Below are positions 7,827 to 16,510 of a DNA stretch of 64,000 nucleotides, piece by piece. The notes below the pieces were generated by a model that saw nothing but the letters and a program-made list of their open reading frames with translations, was not told the DNA's origin and made no database searches. Position 1 is the stretch's first letter. Each line of letters starts with the position of its first letter. Made by a program: the position numbers and the translations under genes. Origin of the DNA: Alphaproteobacteria bacterium (GTDB taxonomy: Bacteria > Planctomycetota > Phycisphaerae > UBA1845); assembly GCA_028285105.1 (NCBI GenBank), contig JANQQE010000032.1:186001-250000 (forward strand). The letters are read 5' to 3'.

Positions 7827-8024
7827 TTACTCGGATGACAAATCGCAGATGGCTTTGAGGGCTTTGAGTTTGGACGACATGAAGTCGGCTGGGATGATTA
7901 CGACGCCGGGTTCGCCATTGCTGGTAACCATGACCGGGCGCTGATTCGATTGAATGTCGCGAATCACACTTTCCGAATCGACCACGAATTCCTGCAACGT
8001 GCGAACATCATTTTGTATGTCCAT
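7827..8024 (-). CDS. Phd/YefM-like antitoxin, no toxin partner seen
   Basis: 65 residues, ATG at 8024 with GGAG 8 bases upstream. The middle part, RPVMVTSNGEPGVVIIPADF, matches the beta-hairpin of Phd/YefM antitoxins (pattern pVxVTxnGkPvxVlis), preceded by the usual helix (SVIRDIQSNQ). In known systems this N-terminal domain binds the operator and a following tail neutralises a RelE, YoeB or Doc toxin. Here the protein ends soon after the domain, and no toxin-like frame lies next to it on either strand: the gene ends 16 bases from the stop of the convergent membrane protein gene. It could be a solitary DNA-binding antitoxin or the remnant of a lost toxin-antitoxin pair. Confidence 0.6.
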   Translation of the reverse strand: MDIQNDVRTLQEFVVDSESVIRDIQSNQRPVMVTSNGEPGVVIIPADFMSSKLKALKAICDLSSE

Positions 8025-8271
8025 CTTCCATCTCCGAACGGTCCGGGTTATCCCAAAACGCTTGCAATCGAAACTGATTATCTCTCGGTTGAAAGTAGGG
8101 TGTGCAGATTCATCGGCGAGCTTGGCATACTGTTAGAATCGGCGTCGAGGCTGAATTGATTGAGTCAAAATCGCAATCGATTTCAGTGAGATGCTACGGT
8201 CTTTACCGAGTCAGCCCACATTGACGAATGGTGGACATGCTGGGGGTGATAATCGATGCTTCGCAGGAAGA

Positions 8272-9822
8272 TTATTCCCATTCAATTGTGGCGGGCGGTT
8301 TGCCCGAAACGTCGTAAACCACCCGATTTATCCCTGATACTTCATTCATGATCCGCGACGATATCCGCTCCAACACCGAGTAGTCCACCCGAACCCAGTC
8401 AGCTGTCATAAAGTCGGTCGTCTCGACAAATCGGATGGCGATCACCTGCTGACCGGCGAAGCTGCGGGCATCGCCCATCACACCGACCGTGCTGATCGGC
8501 AGCAACACCGCAAACGCCTGACCGATCTTGTCATACCAGCCAGCCGCCCGAATCTCTTCGAGGGTGATCGCGTCGGCTTGCTGTAAGAGGGCAACGCGCT
8601 CGGGCGTGATTTCACCAATGATGCGCACCGCCAAGCCCGGTCCCGGAAATGGGTGGCGCCAGATGATCTCCGGTGGAAGATCGAGATGCTCGCCCATGCG
8701 ACGGACTTCGTCTTTGAACAAATCGCGAAGCGGTTCGATCAACTCGAAACCCAGTTCAGCCGGCAACCCACCGACGTTGTGATGCAGTTTGATGCTGGCT
8801 GACTTGCCGTGCGGACCCGCGCCCGATTCGATGACGTCGGGGTATAGCGTGCCCTGCGCGAGAAACTTCGCATTCTCGATTTCGGATGCAGCCACCTTGA
8901 ATACATCGACGAACGTCTTGCCAATGATACGGCGTTTCTGATCGGGATCGGTAACGCCTTTCAATGCGCTAAGGAATCGTTCGCTTTCATGGGCGACGCG
9001 GAGGTCAATCGCAAAATGCTCGCGAAACGTCGATTCGACGAGATCCAACTCGCCTTTGCGCAAGACGCCATTGTCAACAAAAACGCACACCAGTTGATCG
9101 CCGATAGCCTCATGCAAGAGGGCAGCAGTCACGCTGCTATCGACACCACCCGAAAGACCGCAAATCACCCGATCGTTTTTGCCGACCTGCTCCTTGATCT
9201 TGGCGATCGAGTTGCGAACCACATGACCCATGACCCAATCCATCGGTGCCTGGCAAACTTCGCTGAGGAAATTGCGAATGATCTGCGTACCGTGTTGGGT
9301 ATGCGATACTTCGGGATGAAATTGCAAACCGTAAATCGGAAGCGACACATGGCGGACGGCTGCGATGGGGCAATTGGCGGTCGCTGCGATGGTTTCGAAT
9401 TGATCGGGCACACGCTCGACCATGTCGCCATGACTCATCCAAACGGTGAAGGGCGTGGGCAGATGTCCGAGGAGTCGGTCCTCCTTGACAACTTCGAGTT
9501 GCGTGCGGCCATACTCGCGGCGACTCGTTGCGGCGACGTCACCTTTAAGAGCGCGAACCAATGCCTGCATCCCGTAGCAAATACCAAGAATCGGGACGTT
9601 CAATTCGAGCAGACTTGGATCGCACTGCGGCGCGCCTTCGTCGTAACTGCTTGACGGTCCGCCGGAAAGGATGACCCCGACGATGTTATGCTTGGCGATA
9701 TTGGCAGCCGTCGTGTCCGGCGCGAAGATGAGGCTGTGCGTCTGATGTTCGCGAACGCGGCGGGCGATCAACTGCGTGTACTGACTGCCATAGTCGAGAA
9801 CGGCGATGGTGGCGGTGGACAT
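8272..9822 (-). CDS. guaA: GMP synthase (glutamine-hydrolysing)
   Basis: 516 residues, normal for bacterial GuaA (about 510-525). It converts XMP, ATP and glutamine to GMP. The N-terminal class I glutamine amidotransferase domain (1-190) shows VLDYGSQYTQLI, ILSGGPSSS, the nucleophile Cys82 in GICYGMQ and the His/Glu pair in FHPEVSHT. The ATP-pyrophosphatase domain follows, with the P-loop CGLSGGVDSS near 220-230 and VFVDNGVLRKGE. The C-terminal dimerisation domain ends in VYDVSGKPPATIEWE, the usual terminus. It is the last gene of a minus-strand run that also contains guaB, so IMP to XMP to GMP is encoded together. It starts 10 bases after the preceding membrane protein gene. Confidence 0.97.
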   Translation of the reverse strand: MSTATIAVLDYGSQYTQLIARRVREHQTHSLIFAPDTTAANIAKHNIVGVILSGGPSSSYDEGAPQCDPSLLELNVPILGICYGMQALVRALKGDVAATSRREYGRTQLEVVKEDRLLGHLPTPFTVWMSHGDMVERVPDQFETIAATANCPIAAVRHVSLPIYGLQFHPEVSHTQHGTQIIRNFLSEVCQAPMDWVMGHVVRNSIAKIKEQVGKNDRVICGLSGGVDSSVTAALLHEAIGDQLVCVFVDNGVLRKGELDLVESTFREHFAIDLRVAHESERFLSALKGVTDPDQKRRIIGKTFVDVFKVAASEIENAKFLAQGTLYPDVIESGAGPHGKSASIKLHHNVGGLPAELGFELIEPLRDLFKDEVRRMGEHLDLPPEIIWRHPFPGPGLAVRIIGEITPERVALLQQADAITLEEIRAAGWYDKIGQAFAVLLPISTVGVMGDARSFAGQQVIAIRFVETTDFMTADWVRVDYSVLERISSRIMNEVSGINRVVYDVSGKPPATIEWE

Positions 9823-9832
9823 GCGACGAATT

Positions 9833-10786
9833 CTACCAGCTTAGACTTAAACGTTCAGGAAGGTGGACCGAGAGAAAATACAGTCCATAACCGATCCCGC
9901 CCAACAGCACGGCCATATAGAACGGACCCCAGATAACAAAAAAACGACTTGCCGACCGCCTCGAACCTTTGGGAACAGTCCCTCCGAGTCGGATCAGCCA
10001 GAACCAACCGAGCATTATTCCGCCAATCGCCAGCAGAATCGCGCACGCATCGACGACGATCGTACTCGGAACGAACGTCCAACCACCGACCTTGCCAAGG
10101 ACCGTCAACGGTCGCAGGCACAAGACGAGCAGCGATGCAGTCAAAAACAACAACCAGCATGTTCCGTAGTGAATCGCACAGCGAATGCGCGATTCGATGC
10201 GATGTTCCGGCAGGAGGCTGCGACGGGCGAGCGAACCGTAAAGCCACAGCAGCAAAAAACCGAACACTACCGCGATTGCCAAACCGATACCTGCAGCGAA
10301 TGATGCCCATGTCGCATTCAACCACACGCTGGAAACGACGACCGATTCGGCGAATGTGGTCGGTGTGGGAAACGGTCGGGTGACGACCTCCGACCAACCC
10401 TTGCCTTCCGGAGTCTTGGGGACGCCTTCCATCCCCGGGCCAACCCGCACCTGATGCCATCCTGCGTTGGCGAATATGCAAAGTGCAGCGACCACGGAAA
10501 ACAACAAAACGTGTTTGCGTGCGAAGCGTCGCGAATGGGGCGACGGTCGCGACAGACACAAATGCGTCAGGCGATACTTGCCTGCCGTCCAGACCCAGCG
10601 GCACATTTTGAGGTATCCGCGCTGACCGGATTCTCGTGCGTGGGCGTATGGTGTCCGGTCGTCGAAGCTGACATCTTCGATCAACTCTGTCGTGAGTTCT
10701 TCATCCGGAGGATAGGGCAACAAGTCATCGGGCTGGGGATCGTCTCGCGGCTGGTCGTGATTCTGAGGATGAGGATCCGTCATCAT
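9833..10786 (-). CDS. Polytopic membrane protein of unknown function
   Basis: 317 residues. The first 60 are acidic and Pro/Asp-rich (cytoplasmic and probably disordered), followed by a basic segment. Hydrophobic helices lie near residues 95-110 (LLFSVVAALCIFANAGW), 155-180 (SFAAGIGLAIAVVFGFLLLW), 205-225, 240-265 (VVDACAILLAIGGIMLGWFW) and 285-308. No catalytic motif or known family was recognised. It lies between a lipoprotein gene (29-base gap) and guaA (10-base gap) in the same direction and is almost certainly co-transcribed with them. Nothing links it functionally to GMP synthesis beyond position. Confidence 0.7.
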   Translation of the reverse strand: MMTDPHPQNHDQPRDDPQPDDLLPYPPDEELTTELIEDVSFDDRTPYAHARESGQRGYLKMCRWVWTAGKYRLTHLCLSRPSPHSRRFARKHVLLFSVVAALCIFANAGWHQVRVGPGMEGVPKTPEGKGWSEVVTRPFPTPTTFAESVVVSSVWLNATWASFAAGIGLAIAVVFGFLLLWLYGSLARRSLLPEHRIESRIRCAIHYGTCWLLFLTASLLVLCLRPLTVLGKVGGWTFVPSTIVVDACAILLAIGGIMLGWFWLIRLGGTVPKGSRRSASRFFVIWGPFYMAVLLGGIGYGLYFLSVHLPERLSLSW

Positions 10787-10815
10787 GCAGTTTGCCGCGA
10801 CCTTGATTCGATCCG

Positions 10816-11421
10816 TTATTCGAGGGGTTCGACGTACTGAGCTTCGATGCTGTCGGCTTTACCGCTCTCCATTTCGACATCGCTCGTAGGAATCGTTCCG
10901 ACTTCGATAACGTCGGGCGGAGTCGAGGAACTGCCTGCCGGCAGCCACTCGGCGTCGTGGTCGTAACCGAGAGCCTGGCGGCTGGTAATGCCATCGCTGC
11001 CCATCAACGGAACGGGCGGTTGAACGATGACGCTGATTGGCACGGCGATGGTGTTGAGAATAAAACGGCCGTAACCATAAGGCATGGCGAAGTAATCTTC
11101 ACCAGTTAATGCAAATTGACCGTCGTCGCTGCCGCGATCTTCAAACGGGTCTTCCCAACCGAGCGGGAAATGACCGACCGTACCGTCCTGCGGGCTGACG
11201 AGCGTCGGATGAAATGTGCGGGACGCTGAGTCTAAAGGTTGACTTGCAGCGCGGACTCCCTCGACCGAAGCGGTCGTAACGTAATCGTACGACACCATTT
11301 CGTCGGTCCACGGATTAATGTATTCGTTGCAACCGCATGTCGCGGCAAGAATCGTCAAGGCGAACATGCGCCCGGCAAGTTTGCGCCACACGTTATAGAT
11401 TGGAAGGTGGTTCGATTGCAT
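10816..11421 (-). CDS. Putative lipoprotein of unknown function
   Basis: 201 residues from the ATG at 11421 ([15 protein letters not shown]); the frame stays open upstream, but only this start gives a signal peptide. A basic segment is followed by a hydrophobic stretch (MFALTILAAT) and CGC, so lipid attachment at one of these two Cys residues is likely, although the lipobox is not perfect. The mature part contains an aromatic/Gly-rich segment (YFAMPYGYGRFILNTIAVPI) and an acidic C-terminus. No known domain was seen. The first 29 bases overlap the end of guaB, which suggests translational coupling. It may work with the adjacent membrane protein gene, but that is inference. Confidence 0.65.
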   Translation of the reverse strand: MQSNHLPIYNVWRKLAGRMFALTILAATCGCNEYINPWTDEMVSYDYVTTASVEGVRAASQPLDSASRTFHPTLVSPQDGTVGHFPLGWEDPFEDRGSDDGQFALTGEDYFAMPYGYGRFILNTIAVPISVIVQPPVPLMGSDGITSRQALGYDHDAEWLPAGSSSTPPDVIEVGTIPTSDVEMESGKADSIEAQYVEPLE

Positions 11422-12907
11422 AGTTGGGCGATTCTCTCGTGATGGTGACGTCGTGCGTGTGCGACTCTGCCACGCCAGCAGGAGACACGCTACAGAATCT
11501 GGCTCTGGTCCGCAAATCGTCAATTGTTCCCGTTCCGCAATAGCCCATTCCGGATTTTAGTCCGCCGACAAGTTGATACACAAAATCGGCGAGGGGGCCA
11601 CGATAGGGTACGCGGCCTTCGACCCCTTCGGGTACGAGTTTCTGGGTGGCTGCGTTGGCGGCTTGTCCGTATCGGGCTGCGGACCCTTTGACCATCGCAC
11701 CGAGGCTGCCCATCCCGCGATATTCCTTAAATCGCCGTCCACGCCAGGTGACCGATTCGCCGGGCGATTCTTCGAGTCCGGCAAAGAGCGAACCCAGCAT
11801 CACGCTGTTAGCACCAGCCGCGATGGCTTTGGTGATTTCACCGCTGTGACGAATTCCACCGTCCGCAATCACCGGTATACCCTGCGGTTCAGCCGCCGAA
11901 TTCACGTCCATGATGGCGGTCAATTGCGGTACACCGACACCGCTGACGATTCTCGTGGTGCAGATGCTGCCCGGTCCGACACCCACCTTGAGGCCATCGA
12001 CGCCGGCATCAATCAGGTCGCGGGCGGCTTCCGCGGTGACGATGTTTCCCGCCACCAACTCGATGCTGTAGCGCTGGCGGATGGTCTTGATGGTTTCGAT
12101 GACGTTCTTGCTGTGACCGTGGGCGGTATCGACGACGACGAGATCGACATCGTGGGCGATGAGCGCCTCGACCCGATCGTAATCATGCACACCAATCGCA
12201 GCCCCCACACGCAGGCGGCCACGATCGTCTTTGCAGCTGTGACCAAATTCGCGACTCCGCTCGATATCACGCATTGTCATCAAGCCGGTGAGGTGAAACG
12301 ATTCGTCAACGAGCAGGAGCTTTTCGACCTTCGCCGATTTTAAGATGCGCTCCGATTCGTCGAGCGACATCCGATTGTGACCGACTACGAGATTGTCGCT
12401 CGTCATGACTTCAGAAACTTTCAGGTCGGGCGATTCGAGAAATTTCAAATCGCGCCGCGTCAGGATGCCGACGAGTTTGCCATCTGGTTGGGTGATTGGT
12501 ATGCCCGAGACATTGTGCATTTGCATCAGATCCTGGGCTTCGCGGACGGATTGTTCGGGACGCATCGTGACCGGGTCAATGATGATGCCGCTTTCGTTGC
12601 GTTTGACCTTGCGCACTTCGCGACATTGATCTTCGATGCTCATGTTGCGGTGGATGATGCCCATCCCGCCTTCCTGAGCCAGAGCGATCGCCAGACGCGA
12701 TTCGGTCACCGTGTCCATCGGCGCGGAAAGCAGCGGGATGTTCATGGTAATGTTGCGGGTGACGCGGGTTTGCACGTCGGCTTCTGCGGGGGCGACGTCG
12801 GACAACTGCGGAACAAGCAGCACATCGGCGAAAGTGATCGCGTGCCCAAGGATTCGGTCGTGCCCGGCATTACTCGCAAGGTTGAGTTGCGGCGATGAAG
12901 TGGTCAT
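11393..12907 (-). CDS. guaB: Inosine-5'-monophosphate dehydrogenase
   Basis: 504 residues from the ATG at 12907, which has AAAGGA 7 bases upstream; in-frame codons up to 13006 are not conserved-looking. IMPDH oxidises IMP to XMP with NAD, the first committed step to GMP. Visible are the TIM-barrel start [11 protein letters not shown]-like segment ([15 protein letters not shown]), [15 protein letters not shown] at 61-75, two CBS domains at about 110-220 that regulate activity in other species, NAD-binding VDTAHGHS, and the active-site loop [20 protein letters not shown] with catalytic Cys316. The C-terminal flap region [12 protein letters not shown] is present. Length and order are normal. It lies upstream of guaA in the same run. 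Confidence 0.96.
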   Translation of the reverse strand: MTTSSPQLNLASNAGHDRILGHAITFADVLLVPQLSDVAPAEADVQTRVTRNITMNIPLLSAPMDTVTESRLAIALAQEGGMGIIHRNMSIEDQCREVRKVKRNESGIIIDPVTMRPEQSVREAQDLMQMHNVSGIPITQPDGKLVGILTRRDLKFLESPDLKVSEVMTSDNLVVGHNRMSLDESERILKSAKVEKLLLVDESFHLTGLMTMRDIERSREFGHSCKDDRGRLRVGAAIGVHDYDRVEALIAHDVDLVVVDTAHGHSKNVIETIKTIRQRYSIELVAGNIVTAEAARDLIDAGVDGLKVGVGPGSICTTRIVSGVGVPQLTAIMDVNSAAEPQGIPVIADGGIRHSGEITKAIAAGANSVMLGSLFAGLEESPGESVTWRGRRFKEYRGMGSLGAMVKGSAARYGQAANAATQKLVPEGVEGRVPYRGPLADFVYQLVGGLKSGMGYCGTGTIDDLRTRARFCSVSPAGVAESHTHDVTITRESPNYAIEPPSNL

Positions 12908-12944
12908 GGCATTTCCTTTACCGGCCTGCACCGCTCGAAGCGTT

Positions 12945-13664
12945 TTATTCGGGAGGTGCGGTGCGTTTTCGTCGGGCATTGATCTCGATGCGAAACCCGG
13001 AGACATTCATGCTGGCCTCGACGGGTTTGCCGTTCTCCTCAGCGTCAGCCGCCAGTTTGCCAGCCAGCACAAGATTGTAGGCGAGTCGGGGTTGCAAGGT
13101 CACATTGAACCATGGCGATTCGCGTCCGGAGTCTTTCCAGGCAGTCAACCCGTCGCCCTGTTCGAGAATGGTGCGACGATGCAGCACGATCTTGTCGGAG
13201 TCTTGAATGAAGAGCTTCAAGCCGATGGTATCAGGGGCGCGACTTTCCGGCATGTCGTCGAGAATCTCAAAGGCGTATTCAAAATCGAAGGAAACCGTTA
13301 CGTCGAGCGGTTTGTCGGTGTCGTTGTAGATGACGTGTCCCAAATGAAATTCGCCCGATGCCGAACTGCTGCCTGTCGATTTGATTTCGCAACTCGCGTT
13401 TCCTTTTTCGGTCGCATCGGCTGTCGCAACGCCTTGATCGGTGGAGATTCGGGCGCTTTCGGCGATGACGAACGGTTTGTCGTCAGGGAAAGCGACCCGT
13501 TCACCCGGACTGAGTCCACCCGGAATGATCGCGCGTTTTTCCTGAGGCACTGCGATCGATTCGCCGAAACCGCCGCCACCACAGCCCGTCATCGATGATG
13601 TGACAAAGATGAGCAGTCCAAATGCGATTGGCGTTGCGGTCAGCTTGCTATGAATTCGAGTCAT
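12945..13664 (-). CDS. Putative exported lipoprotein
   Basis: 239 residues from the ATG at 13664 (MTRIHSKLTATPIAFG). Residues 1-27 form a lipoprotein signal peptide ending SSMTGC, followed by a Gly stretch (GGGGFGES). The mature part looks like a beta-rich immunoglobulin-like fold: GHVIYNDTDKPLDVTVSFDF and a later LAYNLVLAGKLAADAE. No family name was recognised; a DUF1425/YcfL-like lipoprotein is a possible relation because of the similar VVNDTNKPLDV-type strand, but that is weak. It lies between asnS (29-base gap) and guaB (37-base gap) in the same direction. Confidence 0.65.
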   Translation of the reverse strand: MTRIHSKLTATPIAFGLLIFVTSSMTGCGGGGFGESIAVPQEKRAIIPGGLSPGERVAFPDDKPFVIAESARISTDQGVATADATEKGNASCEIKSTGSSSASGEFHLGHVIYNDTDKPLDVTVSFDFEYAFEILDDMPESRAPDTIGLKLFIQDSDKIVLHRRTILEQGDGLTAWKDSGRESPWFNVTLQPRLAYNLVLAGKLAADAEENGKPVEASMNVSGFRIEINARRKRTAPPE

Positions 13665-13693
13665 ACGTTTCTCCGGCCAACACGCTTTTAGGC

Positions 13694-15199
13694 TTATGGA
13701 TAAACCGAGCCCATCATCCTCGGGTACGGAATCGTTTCTCGAATATGACGCAGTCCGCACAACCACGAAACCGTGCGCTCCAGTCCCAACCCAAACCCAC
13801 CGTGCGGTACGCTGCCATATCGCCTCAGGTCGAGGTACCACTCGTAGTCTTCTTGCGGAAGTTTTTCTTCATGGATGCGTTCGAGCAGTTGGTCGTAATC
13901 TTCTTCGCGCGCCGACCCGCCGATGACTTCGCCAAACCCTTCGGTCGCCAGCATGTCGAAGTTTTCGACGAGGTCGGGGTTCTCGCGATCGCGCCGCATG
14001 TAGAACGCTTTCACGCTGGCTGGGTAGTGCGTGACGAACACAGGCTTGTCGTGCAAACGGGAGATAATCGTTTCATCAGACCCGCCCAGATCGCTGCCGA
14101 TTTTGAAATTCGCAGCCAGTTCCATGTGGTGAGGGATGTTACCGACCTGCTCTTTGACTTCGGATAATTCTTCGCGGGCGGCGATGATTTCCTGAGCGGC
14201 TTTGTCTTTTTGCCACTGCTTTTTGGCAGACTCGGCTTGGCCTTCCAACTCAACGATGTGTTTTTCCAACTCACCGATGCGTGCGTTCTTTTCTTCAAAG
14301 TCGCGTTCAAGCAGCGCTTTGGCTTTTGGGCCGCGAAGCAGTTCTGCAGCTTCGCGATACCGAATGCGATAGAACGGTTTTTTGATTCGTTCCAACTCGG
14401 TGACGTCGCGTCCGAGTTCGATTAGATCGTCGCGATGATCGTTGAGCATCCGTTCAACAATGCTGCACACGAAATCTTCAGCCACATCGATCACGTCGTC
14501 GAGCGAGGCGTAGGCGATCTCCGGTTCGACCATCCAGAATTCGGTGAGGTGGCGGCGCGTCTTGGATTTTTCCGCGCGGAAGGTCGGTCCAAAGCAATAA
14601 ACCTTACCGTGTGACATGCAGGCGGCTTCAAGATAAAGCTGCCCGGTCTGAGCGAGGTACACAGGATCGCCAAAGTAATCGACTTCAAACAAGGTCTGGG
14701 CACCTTCGCCAGCCGACGGTGCGAAGATCGGCGTATCGAAACACGTGTATCCGTTCGAGTTGAAAAACGTTCGAATCGCATCGATCAACGTGTGACGCAT
14801 CCGCATGATCAAATACTGACGCTGCGATCGAAACCAAAGGTGGCGATGCTTGAACAGAAATTCGACTCCGTGCGGTTTGGGCGTGATCGGATAATCGGTG
14901 GAGTCGTGGACGATGTCGAGGCCCGTCACCCGCAGTTCATAACCGCCCACCGAGCGTTCATCGGCATTGACGGTTCCACGCACGAAGACAGACGCTTCCT
15001 GCGATAGGCGCTTGGCATCGTCGAAATAGTCGGCTGACGCTTCGTTCTTTTCAATCACGCACTGGCACAGACCGGTACCGTCGCGCAGGACGAGGAACAC
15101 CAGTTTTCCGCTGGGGCGATTTTTATAAACCCAGCCACCAAGCGAAACTTCCTCGCCTTCGTGGTGCCGGAGATCGGATATGGTTGTTGAGGCTTTCAT
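13694..15199 (-). CDS. asnS: Asparaginyl-tRNA synthetase with coiled-coil insertion
   Basis: 501 residues. It attaches Asn to tRNA-Asn. The N-terminal OB-fold anticodon-binding domain (about 1-105) includes GWVYKNRPSGKLVFLVLRDG. The class II catalytic core follows: SAGEGAQTLFEVDYFGDPVY, motif 2 with FRAEKSKTRRHLTEFWMVEPE-like residues at 208-228, and motif 3 GGFGLGLERTVSWL at 467-480, with the usual terminus PYPRMMGSVYP. Typical AsnRS proteins are near 430-470 residues. Here residues about 290-360 form a charged helical insertion rich in Glu and Lys (LLERDFEEKNARIGELEKHI and onward) that looks like an antiparallel coiled coil inside the catalytic domain. The ATP and amino-acid site motifs are intact, so the enzyme should be active. 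Confidence 0.95.
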   Translation of the reverse strand: MKASTTISDLRHHEGEEVSLGGWVYKNRPSGKLVFLVLRDGTGLCQCVIEKNEASADYFDDAKRLSQEASVFVRGTVNADERSVGGYELRVTGLDIVHDSTDYPITPKPHGVEFLFKHRHLWFRSQRQYLIMRMRHTLIDAIRTFFNSNGYTCFDTPIFAPSAGEGAQTLFEVDYFGDPVYLAQTGQLYLEAACMSHGKVYCFGPTFRAEKSKTRRHLTEFWMVEPEIAYASLDDVIDVAEDFVCSIVERMLNDHRDDLIELGRDVTELERIKKPFYRIRYREAAELLRGPKAKALLERDFEEKNARIGELEKHIVELEGQAESAKKQWQKDKAAQEIIAAREELSEVKEQVGNIPHHMELAANFKIGSDLGGSDETIISRLHDKPVFVTHYPASVKAFYMRRDRENPDLVENFDMLATEGFGEVIGGSAREEDYDQLLERIHEEKLPQEDYEWYLDLRRYGSVPHGGFGLGLERTVSWLCGLRHIRETIPYPRMMGSVYP

Positions 15200-15238
15200 A
15201 GGACAGTTATAAAGCTGTGTTCGCAGGTCCGCAACCCG

Positions 15239-16351
15239 TTACGGCTTCTTTGATGAGGGCATTTTCAATGTCGTCTTGCGTAGGGCCATCTTGCTGTAAA
15301 TCTCCGCCGTCTGGTCGGCCATCGCGGACATGGTGTGCCGGTCCTTCATGTGGGCGATGGCGTTTCCGGCAATCTGGCTGGCAAAGTCCCGGTCGATGAG
15401 AAGTCGCTCGATGGCCCCCGCGAGGTCCGGGGCTGTCGAATCTTGAACGACGATTGCCGTCTTGTCGGCGATGTACGCATCCGAAGCACCGCCATCCACC
15501 GCCACAACAGCCATCCCCTGTGCCATGGCCTGGAGGCTTCGCGCCGAGATGGACTTTTCGGCTTGCGGTACGACGAATATGTCAGCCCCGACCATCGCTT
15601 GAAGTACATTGCCTTCCGGTTGAGCGAAGGTTAGCGTCGATCCAAGATTGAGTTTGGCAGCCACCCGTCGAAGCTGATTCTCTTCGGGCCCTTCGCCCAA
15701 GAGGAACGCGAGGATGTCATGCTTCTTGCTCTTGACGATGGCGATGGCGCGAATCAGTTGATCGACCCCGGTGTCCGGTTCGAACGACGCAGTGGCCAAT
15801 ACTGTTGGAACTCGACCTTCCACACGAAAGCAGGTCGGTTCCTTGGAGCAGACCACCCCGGGCCGGACCAACGTGACGTCCGCTTCTGCGAGGCGACACT
15901 GCGACAGGCACGCTTCGCGCAATGGTACGCTCGCGCAGATGACGTGCTTGATGCCGGTGAAACGCGACTCGGACAACGCAAAGACATCTTCGAGAGCAGT
16001 GATCTGGTAGATGATTTCGATATCAAATGCCTCAGCCAGTGCTTCGGAAACGGCGTACGAACCAGCCGACATGGCGTGGATGATCGTTGGCGGTTTTGAT
16101 GAAAGTCGTGAAATCAGGTCGCTCGTTTTTTGTTTGCGGAAGGGCCACCGTATTTCATCGTGAATCACAGCCTTCACCGGCCCGAGGTTTAGCGCTTTGG
16201 CTTCTTTGGTTGGCGTGACGATTCGGATGCTGGCCGTCAAATCGCTCAACCCGACGCATAGGTGGCGCAGAATGGCTCGGTATCTGGAATAGACCGAGGG
16301 ATCGACGCAGATGGCGACGTGGATCGGCTGTTGGTTGGATTCGGAATCCAT
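15239..16351 (-). CDS. GT4-type glycosyltransferase
   Basis: 370 residues from the ATG at 16351 (MDSESNQQPIHVAIC), with GGAGG just 2 bases upstream; a TTG at 16402 would add 17 residues. It has the GT-B two-lobe layout: an N-terminal Rossmann half with IIHAMSAGSYAV and a C-terminal donor-binding half with VLATASFEPDTGVDQLIRAI, FLLGEGPEENQLRR and IFVVPQAEKSISARSLQAMA. The position of the normal E-x7-E donor signature reads K and Q instead of two Glu, so donor binding may differ from standard GT4 enzymes. Substrate unknown; it probably acts on a cell-surface glycan or lipid. It is the first gene of the minus-strand run and divergent from ribF across 159 bases. Confidence 0.75.
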   Translation of the reverse strand: MDSESNQQPIHVAICVDPSVYSRYRAILRHLCVGLSDLTASIRIVTPTKEAKALNLGPVKAVIHDEIRWPFRKQKTSDLISRLSSKPPTIIHAMSAGSYAVSEALAEAFDIEIIYQITALEDVFALSESRFTGIKHVICASVPLREACLSQCRLAEADVTLVRPGVVCSKEPTCFRVEGRVPTVLATASFEPDTGVDQLIRAIAIVKSKKHDILAFLLGEGPEENQLRRVAAKLNLGSTLTFAQPEGNVLQAMVGADIFVVPQAEKSISARSLQAMAQGMAVVAVDGGASDAYIADKTAIVVQDSTAPDLAGAIERLLIDRDFASQIAGNAIAHMKDRHTMSAMADQTAEIYSKMALRKTTLKMPSSKKP

Positions 16352-16510
16352 ATCCTCCAGTATCGTAGTGTCGGGCGGATGATTCCAGTCTGTTTGGAGC
16401 AATTAACGTGTGACCGATGATTGGCGTGCGTTGCCAAGTTTCGGGCTGATCCCTATTCTGCCAATTCTGGAAACCTTTTGATCAAATCGGTGCCGAGGGA
16501 TATTGCCCAA

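Noticed and set aside
7950-8159. 69-codon plus-strand frame over the antitoxin gene start
   Set aside because: It overlaps the antitoxin antisense, lacks a ribosome site and has no recognisable sequence.
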